NCBI GenBank assembly: GCA_029981855.1 | Contig: JARRCS010000011.1 | Coordinates: forward strand, 62,001 to 126,000 | Direction of reading: 5' to 3' | Source: Halanaerobiales bacterium | GTDB lineage: Bacteria; Bacillota; Halanaerobiia; Halanaerobiales; DTU029 | DNA: 64,000 bases | In this document: positions 19,532 to 28,427 of the stretch, piece after piece | How positions within the stretch are numbered: the first letter of the stretch is position 1 | Layout of the letters: every line of letters starts with the position of its first letter | Position numbers and translations under genes: made by a program | Notes under the pieces: generated by a model | Told to the model about the DNA's origin: nothing | Seen by the model: only the letters and a program-made list of their open reading frames with translations | The model's database searches: none

Positions 19532-21394
19532 TTAAAGTAACAGGGCAACAATCCCCCCGATACCGAAGGCTGTAATCCAGCTACCAAACCAGATTGCTAC
19601 CGCTTCCCTCCAATTTCTTTCCTTAATCATAATCATCATGGCAGCAATACAGGGAACAAAGAGGGTAATTGTAATCAGAGAAACCGTTGTCTGGGAAGGT
19701 GTCATTAACAGGGAATTAAGCCCGGCAGCACCGAAATCACGCCTGACAATCCCCATAATAAAGGCAGTTGCCGTCTCCTTCGGCAACCCCAACCACCCTA
19801 CTGTTATCGGGGCTACCACCTCCTGGATATAGGCAAGTAATCCCGTTTCCTGCATTAGGGTTATAAAGACGGCCCCGATGGCAAAAATTGGACCGGCCTC
19901 TCTGATAAAGCTCCTGGACTTAATATAGGTCTTCTGGAAAACATTACCTAGCCTTGGCAGACGGAGGGGTGGTAAATCAATTAATAAATCCGTTGATTTA
20001 CCAGGCAAAACCTTATTAAGGAAGGTACCTGCCAGGACATAAACGGCAAAAACCGTTAATACATAGATAACAAAGTATTTAGGACCTAGAGGAGCAATTA
20101 ATCCGGCGATAACCCCTAACTGGGCTGAACAGGGAACTGCCAGCCCCAGCAAAAAGATAGCAATAATCCGTTCCCTGGTAGAGCCAAGCAAACGGGTTGT
20201 TATAGTTGCCATAGTAACACAGCCGAATCCTAGTAACATAGGGATAATTGCCCGCCCATTTAAACCCAGTGATGTAAGTAATCTATCAACCAGGGCGGCA
20301 ATCCTGGGCATATAACCAGAGTCCTCCATTAAGGCCAGAAAGAGATAAAACCCGATTACCAGCGGAAGCAGCAGGCCGAAGGTATAGGTAATGGCCATCG
20401 TTAGGATCCCGAACTCGCCAATCAGGAGCTTCCCCAGCAGGGAGGTAGGGGATACCAAGTTTCTAACCGTTTCTCTGATAAAAGGTTCATAAATCCCGAG
20501 AAAAAAAGTCTCTTCGGTAAATCCGACAACGGTCTGGGCAATAAATACACCTACAAGCTGATATAATCCATATAAAGCCAGTAATAAGAGGGGAATACCG
20601 GTTAAAGGCCTGACCATTAATCTACCCAGGGTGATTTTAAAACTATTTCCTTCATCTACCCTGCTGACAACATTATCGATCACCGAGTTAACCCTTTCCC
20701 TCCTTTTCCGGTAAATCTCTTCCCGGTAATTTGGCGGCTCCAGGTTATACTTTTCGGCCACATGGGGATCACCCTCTAGAATCAGCAGGGCCTCAGCCCT
20801 GTTACCAGCCTTCCGGGTGAGGTCATTTAATCTCTCAATAATATTGCTATCAGATGTAAGGCTACTTACCCCGCTACAGGCCTGATCTAGTCTTGTTTTT
20901 ACCTCCTCAAGTCCCTCCCCTCTGGTTGCTACTGTCGGGATAACAGGTACACCCAGTTCTTCACTCAATTTCTGGACATCGATCTCTAACCCGTTTTTTT
21001 GGGCCTCATCCATCATATTTAAAGCAACAATAGTTGGAATCCCCATGTCAATTATCTGCTGGGTTAAAAAGAGGTCCCTTTCCAGGTGAACCGCATCAAC
21101 TATATTTACAACAATATCTGCTGAGGTAATTACATCCCTGGCCACAATCTCCTCATCATTAAAGGAAGAGACTCCATAGACGCCGGGTGTATCGATTACC
21201 GCATAGTTTTGATATCTACCCGAGCTAATATCCAGGGTTGTTCCAGGGTAATTAGAAACTGCCACATAGATCCCGGTAAAGAAGTTAAAAAATATAGATT
21301 TTCCCACATTAGGATTACCGGCCAGAACTAACTTCTTTACCCCCGGGGGGATATCTATATAATGGGTGATATTACAGCATTCCATAGCCATCAC
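19532..21394 (-). CDS. feoB: Ferrous iron transporter FeoB
   Basis: A 620-aa protein. The N-terminal G domain has LVLAGNPNVGKSIFFNFFTG, switch motif YPGTT, DTPGVYG and ALNMMDEA; the helical domain runs to about residue 240, then two Gate and core membrane modules with the Cys/Ser-type motif LAVPCSAQLGVIAGL and IVRRDFGAAG. FeoB takes up Fe2+ across the membrane. It is shorter than proteobacterial FeoB, as usual in Clostridia. It follows feoA by 4 bp. Confidence 0.96.
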   Translation of the reverse strand: MMAMECCNITHYIDIPPGVKKLVLAGNPNVGKSIFFNFFTGIYVAVSNYPGTTLDISSGRYQNYAVIDTPGVYGVSSFNDEEIVARDVITSADIVVNIVDAVHLERDLFLTQQIIDMGIPTIVALNMMDEAQKNGLEIDVQKLSEELGVPVIPTVATRGEGLEEVKTRLDQACSGVSSLTSDSNIIERLNDLTRKAGNRAEALLILEGDPHVAEKYNLEPPNYREEIYRKRRERVNSVIDNVVSRVDEGNSFKITLGRLMVRPLTGIPLLLLALYGLYQLVGVFIAQTVVGFTEETFFLGIYEPFIRETVRNLVSPTSLLGKLLIGEFGILTMAITYTFGLLLPLVIGFYLFLALMEDSGYMPRIAALVDRLLTSLGLNGRAIIPMLLGFGCVTMATITTRLLGSTRERIIAIFLLGLAVPCSAQLGVIAGLIAPLGPKYFVIYVLTVFAVYVLAGTFLNKVLPGKSTDLLIDLPPLRLPRLGNVFQKTYIKSRSFIREAGPIFAIGAVFITLMQETGLLAYIQEVVAPITVGWLGLPKETATAFIMGIVRRDFGAAGLNSLLMTPSQTTVSLITITLFVPCIAAMMIMIKERNWREAVAIWFGSWITAFGIGGIVALLL

Positions 21395-21398
21395 TCCT

Positions 21399-21620
21399 TC
21401 AGTTTATCTCTTCAATTAGTATATTCTTTGCCAGATTTCTTCCGATAGCGATCTCCTGCAGGTTTCTTTTTATAATTACCGGGCCCCCGGGTACCTTCTC
21501 ATCACATATAAGCTGGGCCCCCTCTGATATCCCTAGCCTTAAAGCCTGGGCCCTGACAACCTCATCGGGAATATGTTTGATATTAAATTTAGTTCCCCTT
21601 TTAACATCAGCTAAAGTCAT
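21399..21620 (-). CDS. feoA: Ferrous iron transport protein FeoA
   Basis: A 73-aa SH3-like protein (MTLADVKRGTKFNIKHIPDE, then GGPVIIKRNLQEIAIGRNLAKNI). FeoA is a cytosolic partner needed for FeoB activity. GGAGGTGA lies upstream. First gene of the feo operon, under the Fur-like box at 21.7 kb. Confidence 0.95.
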   Translation of the reverse strand: MTLADVKRGTKFNIKHIPDEVVRAQALRLGISEGAQLICDEKVPGGPVIIKRNLQEIAIGRNLAKNILIEEIN

Positions 21621-21691
21621 TAATTCACCTCCTAATTGATAACTGCTCTCAATTATATGTATAAATCAATAAATCCTTATCTCTTGATATT

Positions 21692-21720
21692 ATTATATTG
21701 AAAACCATTCTCATTGTCAA
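21692..21720 (-). promoter_or_regulatory. Promoter of feoAB with Fur-like operator
   Basis: TTGACA at 21720-21715, a 17-nt spacer and TATAAT at 21697-21692 (minus). The spacer holds TGAGAATGGTTTTCA (21713-21699), a 7-1-7 inverted repeat close to the Fur box TGATAATnATTATCA. Iron-replete Fur would block the promoter; this is inferred from the match, no Fur gene is in the window. Confidence 0.75.
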
Positions 21721-21848
21721 GCCCTTTTAAGGTTAAATCTTTATTTAATTAATTAAATTACTCAACTTTATCATAGGGCAGCTTTTTATCCGCATCATCT
21801 AACTGGCTCATAATAAATGACAGCAGCAACGACCCTTTAAAAAAGGAA

Positions 21849-21876
21849 CTGGAGCGGCGAAGTTTATCCGCTCCAG
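21849..21876 (-). terminator. leuS terminator
   Basis: CTGGAGCGG/CCGCTCCAG stem with 10-nt loop, then TTCCTTTTTT on the minus strand, 19 bp after the leuS stop. Confidence 0.85.
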
Positions 21877-21894
21877 TATTAAAACCTCAAAAAG

Positions 21895-24396
21895 CTATTT
21901 CACAACAATATTGACCAGTTTCTTGGGGATTACAATTATCCTGACAATCTCTTTTCCTTCAGTATAGCCCTTAATCTTCGGCTGCTCCAGGACAACCTTT
22001 TTCAGCTCATCCTCGCTTATCCCGGCATCCACCTCTACCTTATCCCTGACCTTACCATTAACCTGAACCACAATGGTAATCTCATCCTTCCTCAGGGCGG
22101 ATTCATCATACTCCGGCCAGCTCTGATAATAGATATAACCTTCATTACCTAACTCCGCCCAGAGTTCTTCTGTCATATGAGGGGCAAAGGGTGACAGCAG
22201 TAGCAGAAGTTTAGTAATCACCTCTTTGACCAATCGATAATTAATCTCCTCTTTAGAAACTACGCTTAAATAGTGGTAGGCGGCATTGGTCAGCTCCATA
22301 ATCGCACTGATAGCTGTATTAAAGTTTAATCTCTCCTCAATATCCTCTGTAACCCTTTTAATGGTAACATGCAGAACACGGTAAAGCTCCTTCTCCTCAG
22401 GAGAGAAACCGTCGGGATCAAGTCCGTCTTCTTCCAGATCCCTGATCTCTTTTATATTGTCGGCAACCAGCCGCCAGACCCTGTTTAAGAACCTTTCCGA
22501 ACCCTCAACCCCGGCATCACTCCACTCCAGATCCTTCTCAGGTGGAGAGGCAAATAGAATAAAGAGGCGGGCCGTATCGGCACCATATCTATCTAAAATA
22601 TCCCCGGGATCAACAACATTACCCTTGGATTTGGACATCTTGGCCCCGTCCTTTAAGACCATTCCCTGGGCCAGCCAGTTGGTAAAGGGCTCCACTGCAT
22701 CGGTCATCCCCAGGTCACTGATTACCTTGGTAAAGAACCGGGCATAGAGCAGATGGAGGATAGCATGCTCGATACCACCGATATACTGGTCAACGGGGAA
22801 CCATTTGTCGGCCTTCTCTTTGGCAAAGGGAATCTCCTCATTATGAGGATCGGTATAACGCAGGAAATACCAGGATGAATCAACAAAGGTATCCATAGTA
22901 TCCGTTTCTCTCCTGGCTTCTCCACCACATTCAGGACAGGCAGTATGAACAAAGTCATCTGCCCTGGCGAGAGGCGATTCCCCGGTAGGGCTAAACTCAA
23001 CATCCCTAGGTAGTTCAACAGGGAGGTCCTCTTCTGGTACGGGAACAACTCCGCACTTATCACAGTAAACTATCGGGATAGGTGTTCCCCAGTAGCGCTG
23101 GCGGGAAATCAACCAGTCCCGCAGGCGGTAATTCACCTTTACCCTGCCGATACCTTCCTTCTCCATATCCTCAGCCATCTTATCAAAGGCCTCTTGAACA
23201 CTGAGCCCGTTATATTTGCCGGAGTTGATCAAGTAGCCATTACCGGTATAAGCCTCATCACCCAGATCTTCAACGGTCAGCTCCTCCTCCCTGTCCTCCG
23301 GCTGGATTACTACCCTGACGGGCAGGTCATACTTTTGGGCAAAATCGAGGTCGCGCTGGTCATGGGCCGGAACGGCCATAATTGCCCCTGTTCCGTAACC
23401 CATCAAGACATAATTGGCGATCATAATCGGGATTTCTTCTTTGGTCATGGGGTTAATGGCATAACCTCCGGTAAAGAGACCCAGTTTCTCCGATTCAGGT
23501 GAGGTTCTTTCCATCTCCTTCTGTTTTTTCACCTTATCTATAAATTTTTGTACTTCCTCTTCCTTTTCGGTACCGGCGATAAGCTTCTCGACCAGCGGGT
23601 GTTCGGGGGCCAGAACCATATAGGTGGCACCGTAGATGGTATCGGGTCTGGTTGTAAAAACCTCCAGTTCCTCCTTAAGACCCTTAACAGGGAACTTGAT
23701 GCTCATTCCCTCACTCCGGCCGATCCAGTTTCTCTGCATTGTTATAACCTTTTCAGGCCAGCCTTCGAGAAAGGCATGGTCTTTCAGGAGCCTTTCAGCA
23801 TAATCGGTAATCTTGAAAAACCACTGCTCCAGTTCCTTCTGCTCCACTTCGGAATCACAGCGTTCACACCGGTTATTGATAACCTGCTCATTGGCCAGTA
23901 CGGTCTCACAACCGGGGCACCAGTTTACAGCCGACTTTTTCTTATAGGCCAGACCCTTTTTAAACATCTGGACAAAAAACCACTGGGTCCATTTATAGTA
24001 ATCGGGATAGGCGGTTCTAACCTCCCGGTCCCAGTCATAACTCAAGCCCAGGGCCTTCATCTGTTTTTTCATGTTATCTATATTAGCCCAGGTCCAGTCC
24101 TGAGGATGAATATTACCATGTTTAATGGCGGCATTCTCTGCCGGTAAGCCAAAGGCATCCCAGCCCATCGGATGTAGGACATTATACCCTTTCATTCTTT
24201 TAAAACGGGCTATAACATCACCGATAGAATAAACCCTGACATGGCCCATATGCAGATTGCCGGATGGGTAGGGAAACATCTCCAGGACGTAGTAATTTTC
24301 CCGATCGGTATCATCCTCCACTTTAAAAATCTGCTCTTCCTCCCATCTTTTTTGCCATTTCTTCTCTACCTCTTTAAAGTCATAATATCCCTTCAT
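21895..24396 (-). CDS. leuS: Leucyl-tRNA synthetase
   Basis: About 833 aa from ATG 24396 ([18 protein letters not shown]). The class I signatures are [15 protein letters not shown] near residue 42 and [10 protein letters not shown] near 570; the CP1 editing domain with [13 protein letters not shown] and the anticodon-binding and C-terminal domains follow, all normal for bacterial LeuRS. It charges tRNA-Leu. A longer in-frame start (GTG 24441) is open but lies across a hairpin and has a poorly spaced ribosome site. Controlled by a T-box leader. Confidence 0.96.
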   Translation of the reverse strand: MKGYYDFKEVEKKWQKRWEEEQIFKVEDDTDRENYYVLEMFPYPSGNLHMGHVRVYSIGDVIARFKRMKGYNVLHPMGWDAFGLPAENAAIKHGNIHPQDWTWANIDNMKKQMKALGLSYDWDREVRTAYPDYYKWTQWFFVQMFKKGLAYKKKSAVNWCPGCETVLANEQVINNRCERCDSEVEQKELEQWFFKITDYAERLLKDHAFLEGWPEKVITMQRNWIGRSEGMSIKFPVKGLKEELEVFTTRPDTIYGATYMVLAPEHPLVEKLIAGTEKEEEVQKFIDKVKKQKEMERTSPESEKLGLFTGGYAINPMTKEEIPIMIANYVLMGYGTGAIMAVPAHDQRDLDFAQKYDLPVRVVIQPEDREEELTVEDLGDEAYTGNGYLINSGKYNGLSVQEAFDKMAEDMEKEGIGRVKVNYRLRDWLISRQRYWGTPIPIVYCDKCGVVPVPEEDLPVELPRDVEFSPTGESPLARADDFVHTACPECGGEARRETDTMDTFVDSSWYFLRYTDPHNEEIPFAKEKADKWFPVDQYIGGIEHAILHLLYARFFTKVISDLGMTDAVEPFTNWLAQGMVLKDGAKMSKSKGNVVDPGDILDRYGADTARLFILFASPPEKDLEWSDAGVEGSERFLNRVWRLVADNIKEIRDLEEDGLDPDGFSPEEKELYRVLHVTIKRVTEDIEERLNFNTAISAIMELTNAAYHYLSVVSKEEINYRLVKEVITKLLLLLSPFAPHMTEELWAELGNEGYIYYQSWPEYDESALRKDEITIVVQVNGKVRDKVEVDAGISEDELKKVVLEQPKIKGYTEGKEIVRIIVIPKKLVNIVVK

Positions 24397-24402
24397 CAGA
24401 TC

Positions 24403-24430
24403 CCTGGTTTGCAATCTTAAGCAAACCAGG
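24403..24430 (-). promoter_or_regulatory. Hairpin at the leuS start
   Basis: Perfect 10-bp inverted repeat CCTGGTTTGC ... GCAAACCAGG with an 8-nt loop, 6 nt upstream of the chosen ATG. The AGGG that would serve as ribosome site lies in the stem edge, so folding may limit translation. Confidence 0.5.
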
Positions 24431-24487
24431 TCTTTCACCACCTTTCCGCGAAATAATTTTAATATCGAGGTCCTCCTAACAGTTTCC

Positions 24488-24530
24488 TTTGAAAGTTGCG
24501 AATGATAGTGAGAGTTAATGTTAGCAAAGA
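24488..24530 (-). repeat. Dispersed intergenic repeat, partial copy C
   Basis: Minus strand TTAACTCTCACTATCATTCGCAACTT resembles the left block of copies B, E and F. The hairpin arms are absent, so this is a weak copy. Confidence 0.35.
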
Positions 24531-24550
24531 AATGTAGTTATTAAAATAAA

Positions 24551-24786
24551 AACCCCGTCCAAAAAACAGGGACGAGGTAATTCCCGTGGTACCACCCTTA
24601 TTGGTAAAATATACCCGCTCATTAGTCAATAACACTGACCCGCGTAACCGGCTAATTATCTTTCACCGGTTAGACTCAGGAACGAGTTCGATATAACCTA
24701 TCACCGGTTTCCACTGACCACCGGCTCTCTGAAGATAGATATGATATCTACTACTTTCCTTCATCGTCTTTAACATATTGATATTT
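24551..24786 (-). promoter_or_regulatory. T-box leader RNA of leuS (Leu specifier CTC)
   Basis: The minus strand contains the T-box core AAGGGTGGTACCACGGGAA (antiterminator bulge) followed by a terminator hairpin with T-run (CTCGTCC ... GGACGGGG then TTTTTATTTT). Upstream, AGAGAGCCGGTGG is the AG-bulge region of stem I and GAA-CTC-GTTCCTGAG carries the codon-like specifier CTC (leucine). Uncharged tRNA-Leu would favour antitermination and leuS transcription. The transcript is expected to begin near 24786. Confidence 0.92.
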
Positions 24787-24792
24787 AGCATA

Positions 24793-24821
24793 ATTATATT
24801 AATAAACTGCCAAATTGTCAA
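24793..24821 (-). promoter_or_regulatory. Promoter of the T-box leader
   Basis: TTGACA at 24821-24816, exactly 17 nt, TATAAT at 24798-24793 (minus strand). It overlaps the 3' end of rsfS. Confidence 0.85.
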
Positions 24822-25168
24822 GACTCTCGCAGAATCTTTTCAGCATCGGCCCAGAGGCGTTCTAATTCGTAATAATTTCTCTCATCCTCATGGAAGACAT
24901 GGATAATGACATCGGCGTAATCCATTAATATCCAGCGGGCCTCCTGTCTGCCGGCAACCTTCTGGGGATGAATCCCCTCTTCGGCCAGTTTATCCTCTAT
25001 CGCCCTGGCTATTGCCTTTACCTGGGTCTCTGACTTGCCGCTACAGATCAGAAAATAATCAGCAATAATGGTCAGTTCCCTTACATCCAGTATCTGAATA
25101 TCATTAGCCTTTTTATCATCGGCCGCCTCTGCTGCCTTTAGAGCCAGTGTTTTAGTCTCTTCTTCCAT
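24818..25168 (-). CDS. rsfS: Ribosome silencing factor RsfS
   Basis: A 116-aa protein of normal RsfS length. DIQILDVRELTIIADYFLICSGKSETQVKAI and KVAGRQEARWILMDYADVIIHVFHEDER are the conserved Iojap/RsfS blocks. It binds ribosomal protein L14 and blocks subunit joining during starvation. It follows the LCP gene by 17 bp in the common nadD-yqeK-lcp-rsfS order. Confidence 0.95.
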   Translation of the reverse strand: MEEETKTLALKAAEAADDKKANDIQILDVRELTIIADYFLICSGKSETQVKAIARAIEDKLAEEGIHPQKVAGRQEARWILMDYADVIIHVFHEDERNYYELERLWADAEKILRES

Positions 25169-25185
25169 CTAATTTTTTACCCCCT

Positions 25186-26355
25186 TTAATCCTGGTCTGC
25201 GGTGAAATAATCGGCCCCGATAATTATCTTCAGATTATCCTTTTCTTCATCCTCTTCAATCCCTTGATATACAACTTTCCCACCGATAAGCCTGCGAATA
25301 CCTAACGCAATCTTCTTATCCCTTGTATCAAAGTATTTTATCAGTGTCTGCTTGTAATTAAAATTATCGGCATTGGCCACCTTACCAATCTTGAAACCAT
25401 ATTTTTCTATCTCGCTGGCAAGCCTGTTGGCCAGACCTGGTACACCATTACCGTTTAATATGGAAATCTGATACCGGCTATTTGTTATATATTCTTTACT
25501 CCGGATTAAATTATTAACCAGAATCTCTAATTTTTCTTTATCGGCAATCCAGTAACTGGCTCCATTGATATATTTAGGTTCCCCCGGCAGCATAACGGTC
25601 TTAAACTGCTCCATCTTCATATCCTTAATCAAATGGATAAAGGGGCTAATATCCTGAATGGGTATATTGGTATTAACAGCTTTTCTGGTCTCTTTATAAA
25701 TTGCCGGCAGTTTCACAATAATATCCGGGTTAAGCAGGCTTTTAACCATGGCCTTGAGAAACTTCTGCTGGCGTTCTATCCTGCCGATATCCCCTTTAAG
25801 CTCCTCACGAAACCTAACATACTCTAAGGCCTCTTCACCATTCAGTTTCTGCCTGCCGGCCGGAAGATCAATATATAATCCCCCTGCTTTATCGACATAA
25901 TGAAGGGACTCTTTGATAGTTAATTCCACCCCGCCAATGGCATCAATAATCCTGGCAAATCCGTCAAAATCCGTTTCCACGTAATAATCGATCGGCACAT
26001 TCAGGAAGGATTCCAGGGTCTGAACTGTTAAATCAATACCGCCAAAGGCATGAGCGGCATTAATTCGATTAACACCGTGTCCCGGAATACTCACCCGGGT
26101 ATCCCTGGGGATTGATAGTACGCCGACCTCTCTGGTTTTTAAATCTATACTGGCTAATAAAATCGTATCTGCCCGCGGGGGACCATTGATTGATGAATCA
26201 TAACCAATGACTAAAATATTTAATTTAGAACTCTTAAAGGGATTAAGCTTGAGGGCCCTAAAGTCCGTATTAAAGATAAATGCTAACAGAAAACCAATAA
26301 TGATAACTAATATTAATCCAGCTACCAGTAGAGCACTTTTAGAAAACCTCTGCAT
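25186..26355 (-). CDS. LytR-CpsA-Psr family cell wall glycopolymer transferase
   Basis: A 389-aa protein with one N-terminal membrane helix (about residues 8-28). The LCP domain (about 50-200) shows DSSINGPPRADTILLASIDL, SIPRDTRV, the Arg-rich lipid-phosphate loop VRFREELKGDIGRIERQQ, and a C-terminal LytR_C domain (ISILNGNGVPGLANRLA). LCP enzymes attach polyanionic polymers to peptidoglycan. It lies between yqeK and rsfS. Confidence 0.92.
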   Translation of the reverse strand: MQRFSKSALLVAGLILVIIIGFLLAFIFNTDFRALKLNPFKSSKLNILVIGYDSSINGPPRADTILLASIDLKTREVGVLSIPRDTRVSIPGHGVNRINAAHAFGGIDLTVQTLESFLNVPIDYYVETDFDGFARIIDAIGGVELTIKESLHYVDKAGGLYIDLPAGRQKLNGEEALEYVRFREELKGDIGRIERQQKFLKAMVKSLLNPDIIVKLPAIYKETRKAVNTNIPIQDISPFIHLIKDMKMEQFKTVMLPGEPKYINGASYWIADKEKLEILVNNLIRSKEYITNSRYQISILNGNGVPGLANRLASEIEKYGFKIGKVANADNFNYKQTLIKYFDTRDKKIALGIRRLIGGKVVYQGIEEDEEKDNLKIIIGADYFTADQD

Positions 26356-26925
26356 CTATGTTGTCCTCCTCAAGTAGGCATTTCTTAATAACAATGTATT
26401 GGGATGAATCAAGCGGCCCCTATCTATATTATATTTAATTAGATTACTGGTGATAGTTATTATCCCCGGAACAATACCTTTCTCAACTTCCCCTCTGGCG
26501 TTTTCAACTCCGGGGAAATCCCTGTTGGGTTCAATATAATCCGCGATATAAATAATCACTGCCAGTTTACCCATAGTTGGGCTTCCGATGGTATGATACC
26601 TGATTGCCTCTATTATCTCCGGGTCCTTTACTCCCAGTTCCTGCTGAACCAGATAGGCGCCGGCCGGGGCATGCAGCAACTCAGGCATAGCCAGTTCATC
26701 ATCATCAATATCCCAGCTGGATAACCTGCCCAACCGTCTTAATTCCTCTTCATCCAAACCCTTAGCATAGTCATGTAGTAACCCGCCCAGATAGGCCTTT
26801 TCTTCATCTAGCCCCTCCCTCCGGGCCAGTCTCTCTGCTTCTTTAGCAACTCCCAGTGAATGCCTGTATCTATCCTGAGTAAATCTCTCCTTCAGGAGGG
26901 AAATAACCTCACCCACACAGATCAT
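26356..26925 (-). CDS. yqeK: HD-domain phosphohydrolase YqeK (Ap4A hydrolase type)
   Basis: A 189-aa HD-domain protein. RYRHSLGVAKEAERLA, then GLLHDYAK (HD pair) and LLHAPAGAYL and IRYHTIGSPTMG supply the metal ligands. YqeK hydrolyses diadenosine tetraphosphate to ADP in Bacillota. It starts at the base after the nadD stop and is followed directly by the LCP gene, so the three are probably one transcript. Confidence 0.93.
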   Translation of the reverse strand: MICVGEVISLLKERFTQDRYRHSLGVAKEAERLARREGLDEEKAYLGGLLHDYAKGLDEEELRRLGRLSSWDIDDDELAMPELLHAPAGAYLVQQELGVKDPEIIEAIRYHTIGSPTMGKLAVIIYIADYIEPNRDFPGVENARGEVEKGIVPGIITITSNLIKYNIDRGRLIHPNTLLLRNAYLRRTT

Positions 26926-27528
26926 TTAATCACCCCGGTAAAGTCTTTCTTTCTCTATATATGATATGACAGCATCTCTGGTCTGGTATCTGATTGATTG
27001 GCCTGTCCTAATTCTCTCCCTTATCTTAGAAGAAGAGATATCGATCAAAATACCCTCCATAATATGGATATGCTCTAGATAGGGCTGATACCTCTCGTCT
27101 AAATGAATATTATCCAGGGGATAGCCAGGTCTTCTGGCAACAATAAAATGTCCGTTTTCCAGGAGATAGTCCGGCTCTCTCCAGGAGAAAATATCAAGCA
27201 GGGAGTCAGCACCAATAATAAAATAAACCTTATGGTCAGGATTTAACTCCTTAAAATAACGCAAGGTATCTGCAGTATATGACCTACCTTCCTTTTTCAA
27301 TTCATAATCCGAGTAACTGAAGTGGGGATTATCCCTGATAGCCAGTTTAACCATCTTAAGTCTCCGGCTACCGTCCACAATTCTTTTTTCAGTCTTATGG
27401 GGAGGCGCTCCTGCAGGCATAAAAATAACCTTATCCAGAGAAAAAGTATTATATGCTTGCTCTGCAATTAATAGATGGCCTAGATGAATAGGGTCAAAGG
27501 TGCCACCCAGAATAGCAACTTTTGACAT
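26926..27528 (-). CDS. nadD: Nicotinate-nucleotide adenylyltransferase NadD
   Basis: A 200-aa enzyme: ILGGTFDPIHLGHLLIAEQA (nucleotidyltransferase HIGH-type motif), MPAGAPPHK, FIIGADSLLDIFSW and the C-terminal ISSSKIRERI. It forms nicotinate adenine dinucleotide from NaMN and ATP in NAD synthesis. It precedes yqeK as in Bacillus. Confidence 0.96.
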   Translation of the reverse strand: MSKVAILGGTFDPIHLGHLLIAEQAYNTFSLDKVIFMPAGAPPHKTEKRIVDGSRRLKMVKLAIRDNPHFSYSDYELKKEGRSYTADTLRYFKELNPDHKVYFIIGADSLLDIFSWREPDYLLENGHFIVARRPGYPLDNIHLDERYQPYLEHIHIMEGILIDISSSKIRERIRTGQSIRYQTRDAVISYIEKERLYRGD

Positions 27529-27591
27529 TACCCTTCCTCCAAACTTATACAGACAATTCTATTATAATTGAAAAAATAAGCAGATTCAAGT

Positions 27592-27774
27592 TTATTCTCC
27601 TTTTAAAGCCTTGATTTTCTGGGTTATATATCCACCTATTTTCCCCGTCTCCTCAGCAGTCAGCCCTCCCCAACCTACCTTCTTAATTTTATCAATTAAT
27701 CCTAATTCCTCGGCAACTTCAAGCTTTAACTTCAACAGGGTTATATCATCGGTTTTTTTTGCCTTTTCACTCAT
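27592..27774 (-). CDS. Divergent alpha/beta-type SASP
   Basis: 60 aa from ATG 27774 (GGAGGT 10 nt upstream; the in-frame GTG at 27792 overlaps that site). It has LLKLKLEVAEELGL and VGWGGLTAEETGKIGGYITQKI, the SASP blocks, but the GPR site reads EVAEE instead of E-(I/V)-A-S-E, and the conserved Asn-Pro of the N-terminal helix is gone. It may be a minor SASP resistant to GPR or a DNA-binding protein with another role. It lies 18 bp after a membrane/coiled-coil gene. Confidence 0.85.
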   Translation of the reverse strand: MSEKAKKTDDITLLKLKLEVAEELGLIDKIKKVGWGGLTAEETGKIGGYITQKIKALKGE

Positions 27775-27792
27775 GATAACTATGACCTCCAC

Positions 27793-28302
27793 TTATTGCT
27801 GAAGTTGATTGTCTCTTTCCTCGTTTTTTTCTGCAGGGCATTCTTCATCTTGATCACTATCATTATTACTTGACTCATGAGCATTATTATCTTTTAACTT
27901 ATGAGCATTAAAACTCCTGGAGCGGTTATTCATTAGTATCTTCATTATCTCCTTAATCTCAGCTGCAGATTCTTTAATTTCCGCTATAATATCCGAACGG
28001 TAACGGTCCATGTCGTTATTGTTCTCTTCAATGGCATAGCTCACTTTTTGCATATTAATAATGTTTTCATCCAGTTTCTTGATTAATTCTTTATAAACAC
28101 TTTCATCAAGTTCATCCATCTTGGTCTTCAGTTCTTTTAAACATTTTTTGTGTTTCTCCCAGCTCTGGAGAAAGTTTTTAAAACGTTCATTGATATTCCA
28201 TAATAACCAACCGTAATAACCAATAAGGACTACAATTAGCCCCAAGAAGAGAGAATCGGAATTACCTATTAATAGCTTTATAATATATTCAAAAAAGAAC
28301 AT
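27793..28302 (-). CDS. Membrane-anchored coiled-coil protein of unknown function
   Basis: About 169 aa from ATG 28302 (AAGGGGG upstream). Residues 1-35 include a membrane helix (LFLGLIVVLIGYYGWLLW); residues 45-135 are a long coiled coil; the C-terminal 45 residues are Asp/Asn/Glu-rich. I do not recognise the family. Its close spacing (18 bp) to the SASP gene suggests possible co-expression in sporulation, but there is no direct evidence. Confidence 0.7.
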   Translation of the reverse strand: MFFFEYIIKLLIGNSDSLFLGLIVVLIGYYGWLLWNINERFKNFLQSWEKHKKCLKELKTKMDELDESVYKELIKKLDENIINMQKVSYAIEENNNDMDRYRSDIIAEIKESAAEIKEIMKILMNNRSRSFNAHKLKDNNAHESSNNDSDQDEECPAEKNEERDNQLQQ

Positions 28303-28427
28303 GACCCAATGCCCCCTTCCCATAGGTTTAAATAAAATCCATAACACATTTTATTCAGCTTAGAAAAAAATGTGTAAATACCTGATAAAGCTACCTGGGA
28401 AGGGTCTATTTCCGGGTGGATCCCAGC

